Made by a program: the position numbers and the translations under genes. A DNA stretch of 64,000 bases from Salminus brasiliensis (lineage: Eukaryota > Chordata > Actinopteri > Characiformes > Bryconidae), in NCBI RefSeq assembly GCF_030463535.1, contig NC_132880.1, positions 27,664,987 to 27,728,986 of the forward strand, read 5' to 3'. The notes beneath the pieces were generated by a model. It was not told where the DNA came from and made no database searches. It saw nothing but the letters and a program-made list of their open reading frames with translations. This document shows, piece after piece, positions 61,546 through 64,000 of the stretch; the first letter of the stretch is position 1, and each line of letters starts with the position of its first letter.

Positions 61546-64000
61546 CCCCCCATTTTCAACACATCAACCCCTTTTGTTATCTTACCCATCTGTGTCTAAT
61601 CTATAAATCTGCCTATTTTAATTACACATCTTTATTAGGCTGAATGGGAGTTTTGCCAACAACCAAAAAAGCTTGCCAAAAGCTTGTCCAATCTCACAAC
61701 AGTAGTTACAAAAGAACACATTTGTGGGCGTAGCATGAGAAGGTCATCTGAACAGCATGACAGCCCTTGCATATGTCTAGTTTGACCTTGTTATCCACTC
61801 TGAAGTAATTCCATACATATAAGTGTCTCAGGTCGGACAAAGTCTGCGTCACACATAGACCAGAGGTTCTTGGTTAGCTGATGGAGTGTCAGTATGTTCC
61901 ACGTTTTTCTTGAAATGAAGGAAAAGAACAGGTTATTTTAAACAGTCAACAATCAAAGCATACCATTGGAATAAAATGTAGACTTTTTATGTATTTTTTT
62001 TGTTTTTTACTTTTATGTGCTTATAATTAATTTGATAAAACTTCTAGTGGTGACAATGAATCATATCTGTGCTTAATTGAATTCTGCCTGATGCAAAATG
62101 GATCAAAGTGTTACTTGTTTTACTCTACTGTTGTTGAATCGTGTCAAACTATGTATTGAGATGCATATCATTGTCTGAAAGAGAAAGATTCACACCCCAA
62201 CAGTTTGAGAACAGCTGTTCCCTAAGCTAACTGACCCCTGTGTGTACACTGGAGAGGGAACCAAATCAGAACTCTTTTGATTTATTCAGCTAGTGTCTTT
62301 CATGCCAGATGGTTCAGGCCGCTGCAGCTCGATACTGAGTTTGCTCCCTTAATTTTGGAAAACAGCCAAGGAAACAGTGCTCTAAAGAAGTGGGCTACCC
62401 TGGAGCAAACAAGGCATTAAGACAAGACAGTAGGTGTAAAGAATGAATGATAAATAACTGTGTTTGTGAGAGCTGAATAAAGGCCAGTTCTATATGTTGT
62501 CACATGTAGTGAAATTTATACTGAATGTCTTCATTATTATGCTTGTTTTACACAATATATAATACATGCTATCTTGGTAACTTTTACTTGTTCCACAATA
62601 AGTATTAATGCTGATTTTAGGTATTATTAATAAGGACAGAATTGATATATTAGCCAAGTCAACAATCTGGTGATCTATTTTACTTTACAAGTGCCAGACA
62701 TTGTTCAGACATGTTCTTTTTGACACTCATGCGACTTGTTCATGCAGAGCCAATATATGGTTCTTTGCCCATTCGTAATTAACTGAGACTGAAACTTCAT
62801 GCAACTTTTGTCACATTGATGCACACTGCGTGACAACAGCTGAGAATCAGGGACTTTCAAAATAAGAGGAAGGCTAGATATGATGTGAATTTTTCATGTC
62901 CAGAAACCACATTTAGGTGAGTGAAACATCAAATCAACAACAACAATTGAGTCTCATGGAGAGTAGTAGAACTCAGTACTTTCTAATATTATAATTAATA
63001 CGTGAAATTAAAGCATCATTATGTGAGACTTGGCATTTCTTGCTCCTGGGCTCCCCCTACAGTCGGGAGGTGGACATCGCACTTTGAGCTACCCCTCAAA
63101 AAGGACACACTTACATGCATTTCTGGACAAGCTCAGAGATACAGATCGGTCACTGAAAGCATGTGGACTGACAGGGTACAGTAATATTGCAGGAATATTA
63201 CGCAACTCTCATTAGCGTTGTTCCACAGTTCCACAGTGTAAGCTTCAGTAAACAGCCTGCTGAACCTGAAGTAACAACAACAGAGATACAGTTCTCCCTA
63301 TTACAAGTCAATAAAGCATCAACACAATTTTTAAGCTGGTATTTTAAGGTACAAATGCCACATAATGTTGCTTTAAGTGATACAACTCACTTGTTGGTCC
63401 TAAGATCTGAAAAACATGTGGATGAGAGGAAATTCAGAATTTATACTTTACGTATGACTAATATTAACAAGATAATGTGAATCAATGAATTATTGTTGCT
63501 ATATTTATTTACCAGACCAAATATCTCCTCATTCTTTCGTTCGTTTTTTCTTGGTTTTGTTTATCAGACACACATTTTGGACACCAAAATGCCCACCTAA
63601 ACATTCTTGCTGGACCACTGCATTATGCAACTAGCAACTAGTGAAATAATATTCAATATCTTAATTGATAGGCGATTGGTATGCAGATGTGCAAATATAC
63701 ATTGGAAGGGGGGAGGGGAGCTTGTATGCTCTGTAAAAACCCCTCAAATACAATAAAGCCCAATATGCAACGCATTAAAGCCACATGTCCAATAGAGACC
63801 TACTTTCAGTAAATTATGCTACATAATAGCCCCATTTACAATACATTGCAGTATTTGTGAGCAGTTACTGGTTCATGATGAATGGTAGTTTAGCTTCCAG
63901 TTTAAATTACAGTGTCCACTTAGTGGCTTATTTGTAAAAGAAATCCAAACTCTTTGAGTTTGTCTTCGACCTTCGGCCCCTAGCTAAGCTCCTGCATCCT
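61546..64000. other. Intergenic DNA, nothing recognised
   Basis: AT-rich sequence without a recognisable coding exon, RNA gene or transposon. Short open frames near 63000-63480 lack any family resemblance and are treated as chance. Confidence 0.4.

Noticed and set aside
63002..63480. Overlapping short ORFs near the right edge
   Set aside because: No recognisable motif, no splice context and no codon pattern; treated as chance.

Overview
The window is vertebrate nuclear DNA, almost certainly from a teleost fish. It has multi-exon genes with GT/AG introns, long UTRs, CpG-rich promoters, many dinucleotide microsatellites and dense remnants of Tc1/mariner families typical of fish genomes. Repeat flavour suggests an otophysan (characin, catfish or relative), but that is a guess. 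No prokaryotic, viral or CRISPR-like system is present.

Three protein-coding genes lie head to tail on the + strand. (1) shisa7, four coding exons at 2585-12306, encodes a predicted 620-residue type I membrane protein of the CKAMP/Shisa family. These are auxiliary subunits of AMPA receptors (and, for Shisa7, GABA-A receptors). (2) A C2H2 zinc-finger gene, with two predicted non-coding exons and one coding exon at 25488-30242, encodes 1584 residues with twelve finger-like modules and a 50-residue glutamine run. Its N-terminus and neighbourhood suggest a ZNF865-like protein. (3) dbp, four coding exons at 34295-48091, encodes a 361-residue PAR-bZIP transcription factor of the DBP/TEF/HLF family, a circadian output regulator.

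Layout: 1-2584, flank and 5' region of shisa7. 2585-12306, shisa7, whose 7.3 kb intron 2 is full of Tc1-like and foldback elements. 12307-21700, 3' UTR and intergenic repeats (Tc1 remnant, tRNA-type SINE, an internal duplication). 21750-23458, CpG-rich promoter and first exon of the zinc-finger gene. 23459-25434, its 5' UTR introns, one holding a 710 bp inverted repeat. 25488-31613, coding exon and 3' UTR. 31620-34294, CpG-rich dbp promoter. 34295-49973, dbp with introns carrying hAT-like and Tc1-like remnants and an E-box cluster. 49974-64000, gene-free DNA with a SINE-like repeat, a decayed Ty3/gypsy retrotransposon and several Tc1-like remnants.

The three genes do not form a pathway. Two encode nuclear DNA-binding proteins and one a synaptic membrane protein. 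Their linkage resembles human 19q13, where SHISA7 and ZNF865 lie near each other and DBP is more distal on the same arm; the comparison is from memory. No wholly new system was found. The most interesting items are the intronic E-box cluster in dbp, the inverted repeat in the zinc-finger 5' UTR intron, the polyglutamine run with its extra C-terminal finger cluster, a 99%-identical 231 bp duplication in dbp intron 1, and a palindromic mini-element nested in a Tc1 copy.
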